Shown here: piece after piece, positions 32,696 through 40,348 of the stretch | Numbering within the stretch: position 1 is the first letter of the stretch | Layout: every line of letters begins with the position of its first letter | Assembly (NCBI RefSeq): GCF_021390535.1 | Contig: NZ_JAJUXG010000001.1 | Location: 558,001 to 622,000, forward strand | Source of the DNA: Dyadobacter sp. CY312 | Lineage (GTDB): Bacteria; Bacteroidota; Bacteroidia; Cytophagales; Spirosomataceae | Reading direction: 5' to 3' | DNA: 64,000 bases | The notes under the pieces: model-generated | The model's input: only the letters and a program-made list of their open reading frames with translations | Database searches by the model: none | Told to the model about the DNA's origin: nothing | Program-made: the position numbers and the translations under genes

Positions 32696-33115
32696 TCACT
32701 TCGCTAATCGGCTGACAGATAAATTTATTTTTTTGGCTTCTACCGGGTTATTCTCCGCCCAATCATGGTGAGGTCTGCACAAGGCTCGCCAAAGTTTTTT
32801 CACATTCAGGTTTTTCCCTCGTCCTCCGGCATGGTGTAGATCAGTTGATGGGCAACCACACCCAGGAAACTGGCAAATCGGATTAGCTTCAAGAAACGGA
32901 ATACGATCCCTGTGGTAAATCGATAATTCTTTTGCATACTTTTTACTGGTTTTAGAAATTGGTTTAGGTTTCTTTTCTTTTGCCACCTTCGGCTTCATCC
33001 GTGGATATTCTACCTTTTCCTTTTTCGGTTTTGGGGGCAACAAACGTTGATGTCCTTTACACTTACCCCGCCCCCATACGGCATAGTTACAACCTAATTC
33101 ATCACACGTTTTCAT
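32696..33115 (-). CDS. HNH-type nuclease, NinG-like
   Basis: A 139-aa basic protein. The N-terminus has a CxxxGC-type knuckle and a long Lys/Pro-rich linker (about 27-60). The C-terminal 60 residues hold CQFPGCGCPSTDLHHAGGRGKN and LCRPHHDWAE, the zinc and HH elements of the NinG/Rap-type HNH family. NinG relatives aid recombination at branched DNA. It lies two bases after the second copy of the 21-bp repeat. Confidence 0.7.
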   Translation of the reverse strand: MKTCDELGCNYAVWGRGKCKGHQRLLPPKPKKEKVEYPRMKPKVAKEKKPKPISKTSKKYAKELSIYHRDRIPFLEANPICQFPGCGCPSTDLHHAGGRGKNLNVKKLWRALCRPHHDWAENNPVEAKKINLSVSRLAK

Positions 33116-33117
33116 TC

Positions 33118-33138
33118 CTAACGGCTTATTATATACGC
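33118..33138 (-). promoter_or_regulatory. 21-bp repeat, copy 2 (leftward)
   Basis: The - strand reads GCGTATATAATAAGCCGTTAG, identical to 7444-7464, two bases before the ATG of the HNH gene. If the internal TATAAT is a -10 box, the mRNA would be almost leaderless. It lies in a 34-base gap between this gene and the 53-aa gene upstream. Confidence 0.5.
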
Positions 33139-33149
33139 TTAGTCAACCA

Positions 33150-33311
33150 TTATGGGATTGAGTTGTAAAATTTCCTTTCGATGTACTTCCGAAGCTCCCC
33201 TTTGATTTTGCTGCTTTTACTTTCGTACTGAAAGCGAAGGAATGATTCCGGTACATCCGCAAGCCGGTATCCCTTATATTTTGTGGTGGTGAGGATCGAA
33301 TTGTCGTCCAT
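33150..33311 (-). CDS. DUF3820-like small protein (53 aa)
   Basis: Read directly: start 33311, stop 33152-33150. The KYKGYRLADVPESFL stretch (residues 11-25) followed by a LRKYIERKF helix matches the pattern of DUF3820 ('quorum-sensing-regulated virulence factor'-like) small phage proteins. The start overlaps the stop of the 34-aa gene by one base (TAATG), which supports both. Confidence 0.6.
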   Translation of the reverse strand: MDDNSILTTTKYKGYRLADVPESFLRFQYESKSSKIKGELRKYIERKFYNSIP

Positions 33312-33415
33312 TAGTTGAAAAAACTTCTAATGATTCTTATTGCGAAATAGATAGCCACAAGTACTGCAACGTACCACAGCAGTATCACGAAACGCTCGTT
33401 GGCGAGTTGCTGCAT
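33311..33415 (-). CDS. Tiny membrane protein (34 aa)
   Basis: Start 33415, stop 33313-33311, sharing one base with the next start (TAATG). After eight polar residues it is a single transmembrane helix (about residues 9-30) rich in Val, Ile, Leu and Tyr with a basic end. Coupling to the 53-aa gene is the main support. Confidence 0.5.
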   Translation of the reverse strand: MQQLANERFVILLWYVAVLVAIYFAIRIIRSFFN

Positions 33416-33433
33416 TTTGATAGAGTTTGAAAG

Positions 33434-33457
33434 AGAAAATTAACCCGAACCAAGTAG
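33434..33457 (-). terminator. Weak hairpin before the tiny membrane gene
   Basis: On the leftward transcript CCCGGAC and a downstream GGTTCGGG region can pair with mismatches (about 33434-33457), followed by a TTAATTTTCTCTTT run. It may end the message of the DUF4494-like gene upstream. Confidence 0.3.
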
Positions 33458-33499
33458 TCCGGGCTAATCCGAACTATCTACACACACTACAAAAGACTA

Positions 33500-33985
33500 T
33501 TAAAATGAAGTTAACTCATCTATTGGTTTCAATTTATGACGTATTTCATCAAAATTTTCATCAGATGTATAAGGATATACTTCCAATATCGGGGTCAAAT
33601 TGATATCCGTCGTTTCGTAAGGAATTAAAAAGTTTCTCATGCTTTCCGTTATACGTTGTAATGCCTGATCGATGTAGTCCGCATTAACTAATATAAAATT
33701 TGTTACTTTTTTATCCTTTCCACTTTTCTCATCAACAGAGAAAAAAACTACCTTGGCTTTATACCATTTATCTCCATCAGCATAAACAAACAAATCTGCC
33801 AGTTTAACTCGTGAAATTTCAATTACAGAAAAATCGCTTGCTCCTGTAACAATCTTTTTATAACATCTTGCTTCTGCTTCTGCAAAAGAAACTGCATCGA
33901 AAAGATAAGACTCCTTAATTGTCTGTAATGCTCCTGCACTATCTTCCTTAAGGTATTGGATTACTGATTTATACCAACTTGCCAT
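33500..33985 (-). CDS. DUF4494-family phage protein
   Basis: A 161-aa protein. YLFDAVSFAEAEARCYK near residues 27-43, KWYKAKVVFFSVDEKSGKDKK near 73-93 and a C-terminal PILEVYPY match the Bacteroidota family DUF4494, which is common in mobile elements and has no known activity. It lies in the early operon upstream of the tiny genes. Confidence 0.65.
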   Translation of the reverse strand: MASWYKSVIQYLKEDSAGALQTIKESYLFDAVSFAEAEARCYKKIVTGASDFSVIEISRVKLADLFVYADGDKWYKAKVVFFSVDEKSGKDKKVTNFILVNADYIDQALQRITESMRNFLIPYETTDINLTPILEVYPYTSDENFDEIRHKLKPIDELTSF

Positions 33986-34019
33986 ACATTAAACATTTAT
34001 AAAATGGATACTTATTAAA

Positions 34020-34403
34020 CTACTCTCCTGCCAGAAGGCTGGCTTCAAATTCTTCCAGCGTCATTCCTTTTTGTCTGGCCTCCTGGGCTTTTATTTCAAA
34101 ATTTGACACTGTCGGCATTGGTTTTATTTTCATATTTTGGCTTCTATCGCCCGTCATATCTTGCAGCATATCTAGCACTGGCTGTATTGCGGGATTCCTT
34201 TTTGCAATATCCTCAGCCAAAATCGAAGTAATAGCCTTGTGTGCTTCCATCAGATCATGGCTCGACATATCCAGTGCGGACGCTATCTGTCTAGTGTTTT
34301 CATCCAGATCAACGGCAATGAAAAATGCTACTCCTTCAATTTTTTTATCTTTAACTTCTGCTAAGGCATATTCTAACCTTTGGATAACTTCTTCATGTGT
34401 CAT
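34020..34403 (-). CDS. Hypothetical early protein
   Basis: A 127-aa helical protein with an N-terminal THEEVIQRLEYALAEVKDKK helix, an FFIAVDL strand, then helices and a Glu-rich C-terminus. It follows a strong hairpin (34441-34464), so it may have a separate promoter. No family was recognised. Confidence 0.5.
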   Translation of the reverse strand: MTHEEVIQRLEYALAEVKDKKIEGVAFFIAVDLDENTRQIASALDMSSHDLMEAHKAITSILAEDIAKRNPAIQPVLDMLQDMTGDRSQNMKIKPMPTVSNFEIKAQEARQKGMTLEEFEASLLAGE

Positions 34404-34440
34404 TGCTATTTTCTGTTTTGGTTAATAGAAGGTTTTAAAA

Positions 34441-34464
34441 TTCCGGTGATACGGCTCACCGGAA
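34441..34464 (-). terminator. Strong hairpin in the 34.4-34.7 kb gap
   Basis: TTCCGGTGA (34441-34449) pairs perfectly with TCACCGGAA (34456-34464). On the leftward transcript it is followed by TTTTAAAA. It lies downstream of the tRNA-like RNA and could end its transcript. Confidence 0.65.
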
Positions 34465-34549
34465 AACCTCGTTCGTCGGTTCGGAGTGATCAGCCCCTCA
34501 TCCCTGTAATTGCGCGCTGAATCATCATTTAGCTACTGCATTGATGTTG

Positions 34550-34721
34550 TGAAAAGGGTAGGACTTGAACCTACATGATTGGAGTTTTGGGATTGTTTTT
34601 ATACTGGACACTTCCAGAAACTCAGGTCAGAATATGTGATTTTAATTTTACGGCTACTGACAATGCCAACCAATCTATAAGAGACTTCACTTTCAGCGTC
34701 TACCAATTCCGCCACCTTTTC
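34550..34721 (-). ncRNA. tRNA-Leu-like RNA of unusual length (172 nt)
   Basis: On the - strand, GAAAAGG (34721-34715) and CCTTTTC (34557-34551) form a perfect seven-base acceptor stem, with A at 34550 as discriminator. TG then GCGGAATTGGTAGACGC is a textbook Leu-type D-arm (U8, GG, TAGA). GTAGG-TTCAAGT-CCTAC is a perfect T-arm. The centre is about 87 bases longer than a normal tRNA-Leu. GATTGG/CCAATC (34675-34670 with 34582-34577) pair where the variable arm would be, and CTGGA-AGTG-TCCAG (34617-34604) forms a hairpin inside. No normal anticodon loop was found. It could be a tRNA with an insertion or intron, a decayed tRNA, or a structured RNA using a tRNA frame. Confidence 0.5.
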
Positions 34722-34727
34722 ATTTTA

Positions 34728-35081
34728 TCAGAATGGAAGATCATCTGAATCATCCGCATCAGGAAAATCAGCAACAGGTGGTTGTTCATCCAGAGCAGGA
34801 TTCTGCTGATAGTTATAACCATTGCGAGCAATCTTCCATGCTTTCACTTCTGTGTACCAGCGTGAATTGTATTCACGGCTTTCTACTTCAATCGAAGCGG
34901 TAATTGAATCATTTAACTGCAAGCCAGACTGATCAATCTTGTCACCCCAAAGGGCAACACATACTTTTTTGGAATATTGTCCAGGAATTTCAAGTATGAA
35001 TTCCTGTTTGCGCCAAGTTCCGTTTTTGCCTTGTCCTGATACTTCTGGTAGAAAATCAATGACTGTTCCTGTTAATTCCAT
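34728..35081 (-). CDS. SSB-like protein, DUF3127 family
   Basis: A 117-aa OB-fold-like protein. GTVIDFLPEVSGQGKNGTWRKQEFILE near residues 5-31 and VCVALWGDKID near 41-51 match DUF3127, a Bacteroidota family resembling single-stranded-DNA-binding proteins. The last ten residues (DADDSDDLPF) form the SSB-type acidic tip. It probably coats phage ssDNA and recruits partners during RecT-mediated annealing. It starts at 35081, sharing one base with the HU-like gene stop. Confidence 0.7.
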   Translation of the reverse strand: MELTGTVIDFLPEVSGQGKNGTWRKQEFILEIPGQYSKKVCVALWGDKIDQSGLQLNDSITASIEVESREYNSRWYTEVKAWKIARNGYNYQQNPALDEQPPVADFPDADDSDDLPF

Positions 35082-35389
35082 TATTCTAATTCTCTATTGC
35101 CAATGTTGACTTTTTCATGGAAACTATCAGCTGCCGTGAAGGACACTCTGTATCTGCCTGGAATGATAACTCTAGTTCCTGGATTATGGAAGTTTGCACC
35201 TTCGTTCGCCTTTTTGTACAATGGTTTGAAGCATCCAAAATGTTTGAACGTTACGCTATTTCCTGCAACCAGTTCTCCTTTGAGAACTTCCAGAAGAGTG
35301 TTAACCACCTTGGTGATCTTTGGCTTATCCATACCTACAAGATCTTTTTCAAGCATCTTATCTACAATATCACTTTTTGTATTTCTCAT
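35081..35389 (-). CDS. HU/IHF-like DNA-binding protein
   Basis: A 102-aa protein. The dimer helices (KSDIVDKMLEK, VVNTLLEVLKGELVAG), the HFGCFKP turn, the PGTRVIIPGRYRVSFTAA arm with its proline, and the C-terminal helix follow the HU family. It would bend DNA for recombination, replication or packaging. Its stop overlaps the SSB-like start by one base, and it lies two bases after the stop of the MBL-fold gene. Confidence 0.75.
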   Translation of the reverse strand: MRNTKSDIVDKMLEKDLVGMDKPKITKVVNTLLEVLKGELVAGNSVTFKHFGCFKPLYKKANEGANFHNPGTRVIIPGRYRVSFTAADSFHEKVNIGNRELE

Positions 35390-35391
35390 AA

Positions 35392-36129
35392 TTAAAATGG
35401 GGTTGGTCCGAAACTTGGTATTACTAATCCTGCCTTCGCGATGAATACGTCCTTGCCTGTTTGATCTTCAATTTCCCTCTTAAATTGCACAGTATTCCCA
35501 TTCTGACGTGACGCATGAAGTAGTACAATTCTCACTGTATGAGAAAGATCATTTGCAGCCAGAAAGTCTTTGCAATTTTGGATACTGAAATGGCCGTTCA
35601 GAATTCGGTCATATCTATCTTTGTCGATCATTCCAGCTTGTCTGACCTGTTCGAGTGTTGGGAAATCGTAATTTGCCTCAACCATCCAGTTCTGAATCTT
35701 GGCAGCACTCAAATTCCATTGGCAATAGCTGGAATCTGTGATGAAGAACATGCGACCCATTTCTGGATGATCAATTAGGAAAGCTAAACATTCAACATCG
35801 TGCGCTACTTCCAGAGGTTTGACTTTGAAGTTCCCAATCATCAACTGTTGGGTACTTGCCAGAAGCGTTCCTTCAACTTGCCAGTGATCCATCGTATCTT
35901 GATTCATGTACATTCTCAAACCTGCTTTTTTGTAATCCTTTGCCCACTGTGCATGATCCATGTGCCTATGGCTGATAATGCAGCCAGCGATACCGGAAAA
36001 ATCCCAATTCATTGCCTCTTCCAATTTAGATAGGTGGCAACCTGCCTCAATCACTAACGTTTCCCCGGTACTGGCTTTTAGAACGTATCCGTTTCCAAGA
36101 CTTCCGGATCCTAATACGATTAGCTGCAT
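35392..36129 (-). CDS. Metallo-beta-lactamase-fold phosphodiesterase/nuclease
   Basis: A 245-aa protein. HRHMDH (54-59), H110 in VAHDVECLAF, D132 in FITDSS and a late HAS motif give the two-metal site of the MBL superfamily, closest to YycJ-type nucleases. Placed directly after RecT, it is a candidate for the exonuclease that makes ssDNA for the recombinase, since no RecE/lambda-exo-like gene is present; that is inference. It overlaps the RecT stop by one base (36129). Confidence 0.7.
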   Translation of the reverse strand: MQLIVLGSGSLGNGYVLKASTGETLVIEAGCHLSKLEEAMNWDFSGIAGCIISHRHMDHAQWAKDYKKAGLRMYMNQDTMDHWQVEGTLLASTQQLMIGNFKVKPLEVAHDVECLAFLIDHPEMGRMFFITDSSYCQWNLSAAKIQNWMVEANYDFPTLEQVRQAGMIDKDRYDRILNGHFSIQNCKDFLAANDLSHTVRIVLLHASRQNGNTVQFKREIEDQTGKDVFIAKAGLVIPSFGPTPF

Positions 36130-37118
36130 TAGAACCCAGCTTCGTTATCATCCACTTCCTCTTCCTCCGCTGCCGGTGGAGTAGCTGCATTTTGCCTGGG
36201 AGCTGTAACCGGATTCGGATTAACTGTAATTGGTACTGTTTCTTTCTCTGTGGCTGGTGGTAGATCCTGAGTCACCTTGCTGCCAACGATATCAACATCA
36301 TCAAATGTGACTGATGTTAAGTTTGCATCCTCGCTACGAACCTTACCATCTTCATCAACAAATGATTTTTGGTCATTCTCCCGATCCTGACTCAAAGCAA
36401 TTTGCAACTCGGCAGATAATGTTACCCATTTGCTCAACAGATCCGTTAATACGGTTTTCAATGCCATATCGTCAAATTCTACTACCCAAATATTCTTTGC
36501 ATCTTTTGGATCGTATGATTTACTGTACTTTGCTGCGTGATCTTTGATCTGATCAACTGTGCTGTAAAGAGTTTTAGAAAAACCATCGTGCAACTCAACG
36601 TGAGCCATGTATCCAACTATTACATCACTGGTTTTTTTGTGCTGAAATTTAAAAGCACCAGTCAGATAATCCTCATCAATAAACTGACCTTCATAAACTG
36701 CCCGTGTATTGATATGCTTCACAGATTTTGACCTCAGTGCCAGCTGGATGTAGCCCTTATAGCCAAGCTGGAAGGAAGGTTGCAGATATTCAATCCATTG
36801 ACCTTGATCGTTTTTCTTCTTCTTTTTGTAGGGAATGATCCATGCGTAACCAAGTGACTTTATCACTGGAAGTTTCAGAACAGCTGCTTTAAGAGCTTCG
36901 GCAATCAATGCTGCTGGATCACATTGCATTAGCTTGCTATCGCCAGATACAAGATCAATCATGGATGCAATGAATGAATCCTTATTTTCTTTCAGAGCAT
37001 TTGACATTTGCTCTTGAATAGATTCAGACTTCATTGCTACTTTGAATCTATCCAACTTTGTAGCCTTAACTGGTGGAGTTGTGCCAGCGGGTGGAGTTGT
37101 CTGTAATTGGGTACTCAT
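36129..37118 (-). CDS. RecT-family ssDNA annealing recombinase
   Basis: A 329-aa protein. SMIDLVSGDSKLMQCDPAALIAEALKAA (about 52-79), AWIIPYKKKKK (92-102) and FQLGYKGYIQLALRS (117-131) are the hallmarks of RecT/Redbeta-type annealing proteins. The C-terminal 70 residues are a Pro/Thr linker ending in an acidic EEEEVDDNEAGF tip that resembles SSB tails. It anneals complementary ssDNA for phage replication and repair. It sits between the SbcC-like ATPase and the MBL-fold gene with one-base overlaps. Confidence 0.8.
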   Translation of the reverse strand: MSTQLQTTPPAGTTPPVKATKLDRFKVAMKSESIQEQMSNALKENKDSFIASMIDLVSGDSKLMQCDPAALIAEALKAAVLKLPVIKSLGYAWIIPYKKKKKNDQGQWIEYLQPSFQLGYKGYIQLALRSKSVKHINTRAVYEGQFIDEDYLTGAFKFQHKKTSDVIVGYMAHVELHDGFSKTLYSTVDQIKDHAAKYSKSYDPKDAKNIWVVEFDDMALKTVLTDLLSKWVTLSAELQIALSQDRENDQKSFVDEDGKVRSEDANLTSVTFDDVDIVGSKVTQDLPPATEKETVPITVNPNPVTAPRQNAATPPAAEEEEVDDNEAGF

Positions 37119-39151
37119 TATTTTGACTTTTTAGGTTTATACTCTCCCTCAATGACCTCAATGGTTTTCACATCTGGATCATATTTTGGGTACACGATAT
37201 TGATTACTTGGCATTCTGTTTCCGGACGCTTGCCAACTGATTCCATGTTATCCAGGAATATAGGTAATGTCGTTCCGTACCTCTTAGTGAAAGCATTTGC
37301 AACATCTACGTAAAGCATCGGTAAGAATCCTGTGTTTACGTTAGGATAGGAGACACCTTGATAAGTTGGGATACAGGTCACTTCCGGTGTACCATCATTC
37401 AAGAATCTGAACATGGTGAATTTCATGTGCTCAAACATTCCATTCACGCGACCTTCCAGAATGCTTGCTCGATCTTTAAGGAATTTTTCAAAGAAGGATT
37501 TCGCCTTTTTCCAGTCCAAAACCTTCGCATTTACCTTTTCAATATTGGCTTCCAGTTCTGCAATGCTTTTCTTGATAACTTCAATTGAATCTTTCTTGCC
37601 AAGCGATCTGGTCAGATCCGATATTTCGGTTTTGATCCCTGATATTTTGGTTTCTACTTCTTTTATAGAAGCATCATAAGCAGAGGTATCAAATTTTTCC
37701 AGCTCCTCTTTTTTTGCTTTAATAATAGCGGACTGTTCAATGTATTCCGCTTGATCCTCAGGCTTGCGTTCATCCAACTTGATAGCGTTTATTTGAACAG
37801 TCAGATCGTCAATTTCTTTCTGGATTGTGTTTTTTGATTTTTCGGCTAATTCAAGAACACTCTCCTCGAAAGCTATTTCACCAGTAACAGCCTGACCCTC
37901 TTCTCGAATCTTAGCTTTATCTGTTTTTTTCTTCTCATTGAATGCAGCGCGCAAAACACCTTCAAAGCTGGCATATTCTTCATTTGAGAATCCCCGTTTA
38001 CAAGTCTGGCACTCTGGCCCATGTTCATGATCACCAGCCACAACCTGTTCAGGACTTGGAAATTCAAGGACATTTAACTTTTCAAAATCAGATCTCAAAG
38101 AAACCCTCTTGTTATTCAGATCAGCAATTTTTGAAGTCGATCTGGTAATATCCTTATTAACATTTGTCAGATCTGTTTGCTTTGAATCAATCTGACGCTG
38201 GATTGACGCTTTATTTGTCAGCAGCTCAGAATTACCATTAGTGACTTCCGTTTTGAAATTCTGGCTGAAACGTTGGAGGTCAGCTTTCAGATCCGCTATC
38301 TCCTGTTCTCTTACAATCTTGCCTTTACCCTCGTCAGAAGATTTCAAACCTTCTAATTCAGCCTCAGTAGCAGCCAGCACTTCTTTCTTGATAGATATCG
38401 AATTTTCGATTTGGTTAAAATCGTTGTCAGAAATCAATTTTGCAACTTCGTTTTGCTTGGATTTTATTTGCTCAGGTAGCGCATCCTGCTCTTTTTTTCC
38501 GGCAGAGATATTGTCATTAATTTCTTTTTTGTAACCATCAATCGTTCTGGTTTTAAGAGTGTTCGTAACCAGTTTGGTATAATCCGGATTGGTTGCAATA
38601 ATCTCCTCATTTGTAATATCTCCACCAACTAAGTCAATCACCACTTTACGCATATCTTCTGGTTTCATCCGAAGAAACGCATCCGGATTAGTCACAGCTG
38701 AAAATGCTGAAAGGGGATAGATCGCATTCAACCGGGCTTCCCATTCCTTTTTGGTTTTGATCGGCGAATCATTTATCCAATACTTCGTCGTATCGCTATC
38801 ATATTTCTCTGTGGGATCCTCGTCAGATTCAGGTTTCCATAGCTCATGCAGCTCCCGACGAAGTGATATTTTCTCACCATCGTAAGTAATATTTCCAGTA
38901 ACGGAAACGACTACACGTTCCTCCGTATTTCTGGCATCGGTAAGCCAAGGCTTTACCTCATGATTGAAACGACCTTCCAGATCATATCCAGTCCATAACC
39001 AGTGCCAGACATCCCAATGTGTGGACTTACCAGAGCCATTTGGTCCGATTATGGTACATTCAGGAGTGAAAAAATGTGTCTCTTGATGCCTCAGCTTTTT
39101 ATAATTGGACACAACAAGGCTGTCCAGAGTGAGTACTTTGGTAGTTGACAT
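37118..39151 (-). CDS. SbcC/Rad50-like ATPase
   Basis: A 677-aa SMC-type ATPase. Walker A GPNGSGKST is at residues 36-44. Long coiled coils run through about 205-365 and 410-560 around a CQTC zinc hook (C381, C384). LPIFLDNMES near 625-635 is the Walker B region. It is shorter than host SbcC, as in phage recombination modules, and no SbcD nuclease gene is adjacent. With RecT and the MBL-fold protein it probably processes DNA ends. Confidence 0.75.
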   Translation of the reverse strand: MSTTKVLTLDSLVVSNYKKLRHQETHFFTPECTIIGPNGSGKSTHWDVWHWLWTGYDLEGRFNHEVKPWLTDARNTEERVVVSVTGNITYDGEKISLRRELHELWKPESDEDPTEKYDSDTTKYWINDSPIKTKKEWEARLNAIYPLSAFSAVTNPDAFLRMKPEDMRKVVIDLVGGDITNEEIIATNPDYTKLVTNTLKTRTIDGYKKEINDNISAGKKEQDALPEQIKSKQNEVAKLISDNDFNQIENSISIKKEVLAATEAELEGLKSSDEGKGKIVREQEIADLKADLQRFSQNFKTEVTNGNSELLTNKASIQRQIDSKQTDLTNVNKDITRSTSKIADLNNKRVSLRSDFEKLNVLEFPSPEQVVAGDHEHGPECQTCKRGFSNEEYASFEGVLRAAFNEKKKTDKAKIREEGQAVTGEIAFEESVLELAEKSKNTIQKEIDDLTVQINAIKLDERKPEDQAEYIEQSAIIKAKKEELEKFDTSAYDASIKEVETKISGIKTEISDLTRSLGKKDSIEVIKKSIAELEANIEKVNAKVLDWKKAKSFFEKFLKDRASILEGRVNGMFEHMKFTMFRFLNDGTPEVTCIPTYQGVSYPNVNTGFLPMLYVDVANAFTKRYGTTLPIFLDNMESVGKRPETECQVINIVYPKYDPDVKTIEVIEGEYKPKKSK

Positions 39152-39186
39152 ATATAAAATTGGCTTAATTTAACTTTGGAAACAGT

Positions 39187-39206
39187 GCCGAAGGAAGCCC
39201 TCCGGC
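39187..39206 (-). terminator. Hairpin between regulatory and recombination genes
   Basis: On the leftward transcript GCCGGAGG-GCTT-CCTTCGGC folds into an eight-base stem with one G-U pair. It lies between the 127-aa gene stop and the SbcC-like start and may limit read-through from the switch promoter. Confidence 0.45.
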
Positions 39207-39235
39207 ATGTAGAAATTCCCCTCCTCATTCACTCA

Positions 39236-39619
39236 TTACTGAGTATTATTCAGGCTCTCTTGGTAAGCGACCGAAATAACATTGTATAAATCTCCCATTT
39301 GCTTAATGTGATTCTGGATATCATCCTTTGCCCTTGAAAGAAGATTATCAATCAAAATATTTACAATCCAGTCCCCGGGAAGACAATCTGTGTCAATTTC
39401 CAACAAACCTTCTTCAAGCAATTCATTAACTGAAAGAAAAATTGCCATAGGACTTAGTTTATTATCAGAGCATGATTTATTTAGATCAAGTGATCTAAAA
39501 TCTCTAATATGGCTAACATTATCAGTAATGTTTATTTGTGTAAACAATCCTCTTAATACATCCTGCGCATCTTGACTTATTTGTAATTTGTCTATGAATT
39601 CACTGTTTACAATATTCAT
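39236..39619 (-). CDS. Hypothetical early regulatory-region protein
   Basis: A 127-aa acidic helical protein with no DNA-binding motif I can place. Its start overlaps the Xis-like stop by four bases (ATGA-type), so the two are cotranslated as part of the leftward switch transcript. Confidence 0.5.
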   Translation of the reverse strand: MNIVNSEFIDKLQISQDAQDVLRGLFTQINITDNVSHIRDFRSLDLNKSCSDNKLSPMAIFLSVNELLEEGLLEIDTDCLPGDWIVNILIDNLLSRAKDDIQNHIKQMGDLYNVISVAYQESLNNTQ

Positions 39620-39915
39620 TTTCTTGAACTTTTAGATGAGGTAAAAATAATCCTTGGTTGGCGTTGAGTAGAAACTTTTTCCAACGAAGAGGGGAGTGGT
39701 TCAACCTTATGACGCTCTATATGTTCAATTATCTCACTTTTCTTAAAAATAATTCTACCTAGTGGCTTGTACCTAGTAAATTTTTTACTTTGCTCATAAA
39801 AACTTTTTTTGCTGGTTGACTTTAACAACTCCATTGCTTCTTCAACACTCAGATAGACATCGTTATACTTAGCAACCTCCTCAGCGACAATTTTGCGAAC
39901 CAAATCAATTTCCAT
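39616..39915 (-). CDS. Excisionase-like helix-turn-helix protein
   Basis: A 99-aa protein. YLSVEEAMELLKSTSKKSFYEQSK followed by KPLGRIIFKKSEIIEHIERH (about 21-69) is the HTH_17/Xis-type winged helix, with a basic C-terminal tail. It may be the directionality factor for prophage excision or an early regulator. It is the second gene of the leftward switch transcript, one base after the Cro-like gene. Confidence 0.6.
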   Translation of the reverse strand: MEIDLVRKIVAEEVAKYNDVYLSVEEAMELLKSTSKKSFYEQSKKFTRYKPLGRIIFKKSEIIEHIERHKVEPLPSSLEKVSTQRQPRIIFTSSKSSRK

Positions 39916-39916
39916 A

Positions 39917-40177
39917 TCAAGCTGTAATTGAGTTACTTATTTCTTCATATTTTTCCAAATTGTCCTTTTCTTCTTTCCTTAGCTCTTGGATCAAATTATT
40001 CGACTTGGTAATAAATTCAACCTGTACCCTAAGGGTAGGAATATATCTACCAGTTTTCCAGTGAGTAATCAGGCCAGCTGATTTACCTGTTGCCTCAATC
40101 AATTTCTTTACACCCCCTTTTGTAGTTTTCACCTGATCAACGACCGACTTCACTACCTCTGAAAAAGATTTACTCAT
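39917..40177 (-). CDS. Cro-like DNA-binding protein
   Basis: An 86-aa protein. GGVKKLIEATGKSAGLITHWKTGRYIPT near residues 21-48 is an XRE-type helix-turn-helix with recognition helix around SAGLITHWK. It is the first gene leftward from the switch region, opposite the double-HTH repressor, which is the usual Cro position. It is driven by the - strand promoter at 40276-40305. Confidence 0.6.
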   Translation of the reverse strand: MSKSFSEVVKSVVDQVKTTKGGVKKLIEATGKSAGLITHWKTGRYIPTLRVQVEFITKSNNLIQELRKEEKDNLEKYEEISNSITA

Positions 40178-40228
40178 TATTTACCGTTTAATAAGTACCA
40201 ACCTATATTTAATATATAGTAGTAGTCT

Positions 40229-40265
40229 AGCGATACAAATAATATGTATATTTGCATGTATCGCT
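40229..40265. promoter_or_regulatory. Operator-like inverted repeat
   Basis: AGCGATACA (40229-40237) is a perfect inverted repeat with TGTATCGCT (40257-40265), 19 bases apart, overlapping the rightward -7 box. It is a likely binding site for the repressor or the Cro-like protein. Confidence 0.65.
40247..40254 (+). promoter_or_regulatory. Rightward promoter box of the repressor gene
   Basis: TATATTTG at 40247-40254 matches the Bacteroidota -7 consensus TAnnTTTG. No TTG is found about 20 bases upstream, so it is probably weak or needs an activator, as is common for repressor-maintenance promoters. It lies inside the inverted repeat. Confidence 0.5.
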
Positions 40266-40280
40266 TATGTATATGCAAAT
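40250..40280. promoter_or_regulatory. Second operator-like inverted repeat
   Basis: ATTTGCAT (40250-40257) is inverted at ATGCAAAT (40273-40280). Each arm overlaps the -7 box of one of the two opposing promoters, so one bound protein could block both. Confidence 0.6.
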
Positions 40281-40305
40281 GTATATTTAATATTTTGCAA
40301 TACAA
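40276..40305 (-). promoter_or_regulatory. Leftward early promoter
   Basis: On the - strand TACATTTG (40283-40276) matches TAnnTTTG, and TTG (40305-40303) lies exactly 19 bases upstream, the usual spacing for Bacteroidota promoters. It would drive the Cro-like, Xis-like and further early genes. Confidence 0.6.
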
Positions 40306-40348
40306 GTAAACTTTAATAAAAACTTTAATTAAATTTTATATTCAAATT

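Noticed and set aside
34550-34721. tmRNA reading of the tRNA-like RNA
   Set aside because: It has a full Leu-type D-arm, no tag reading frame was seen, and it is too short for a one-piece tmRNA.
34550-34721. Ordinary tRNA-Leu gene
   Set aside because: It is about 87 bases too long and no seven-base anticodon loop with U33 could be placed.
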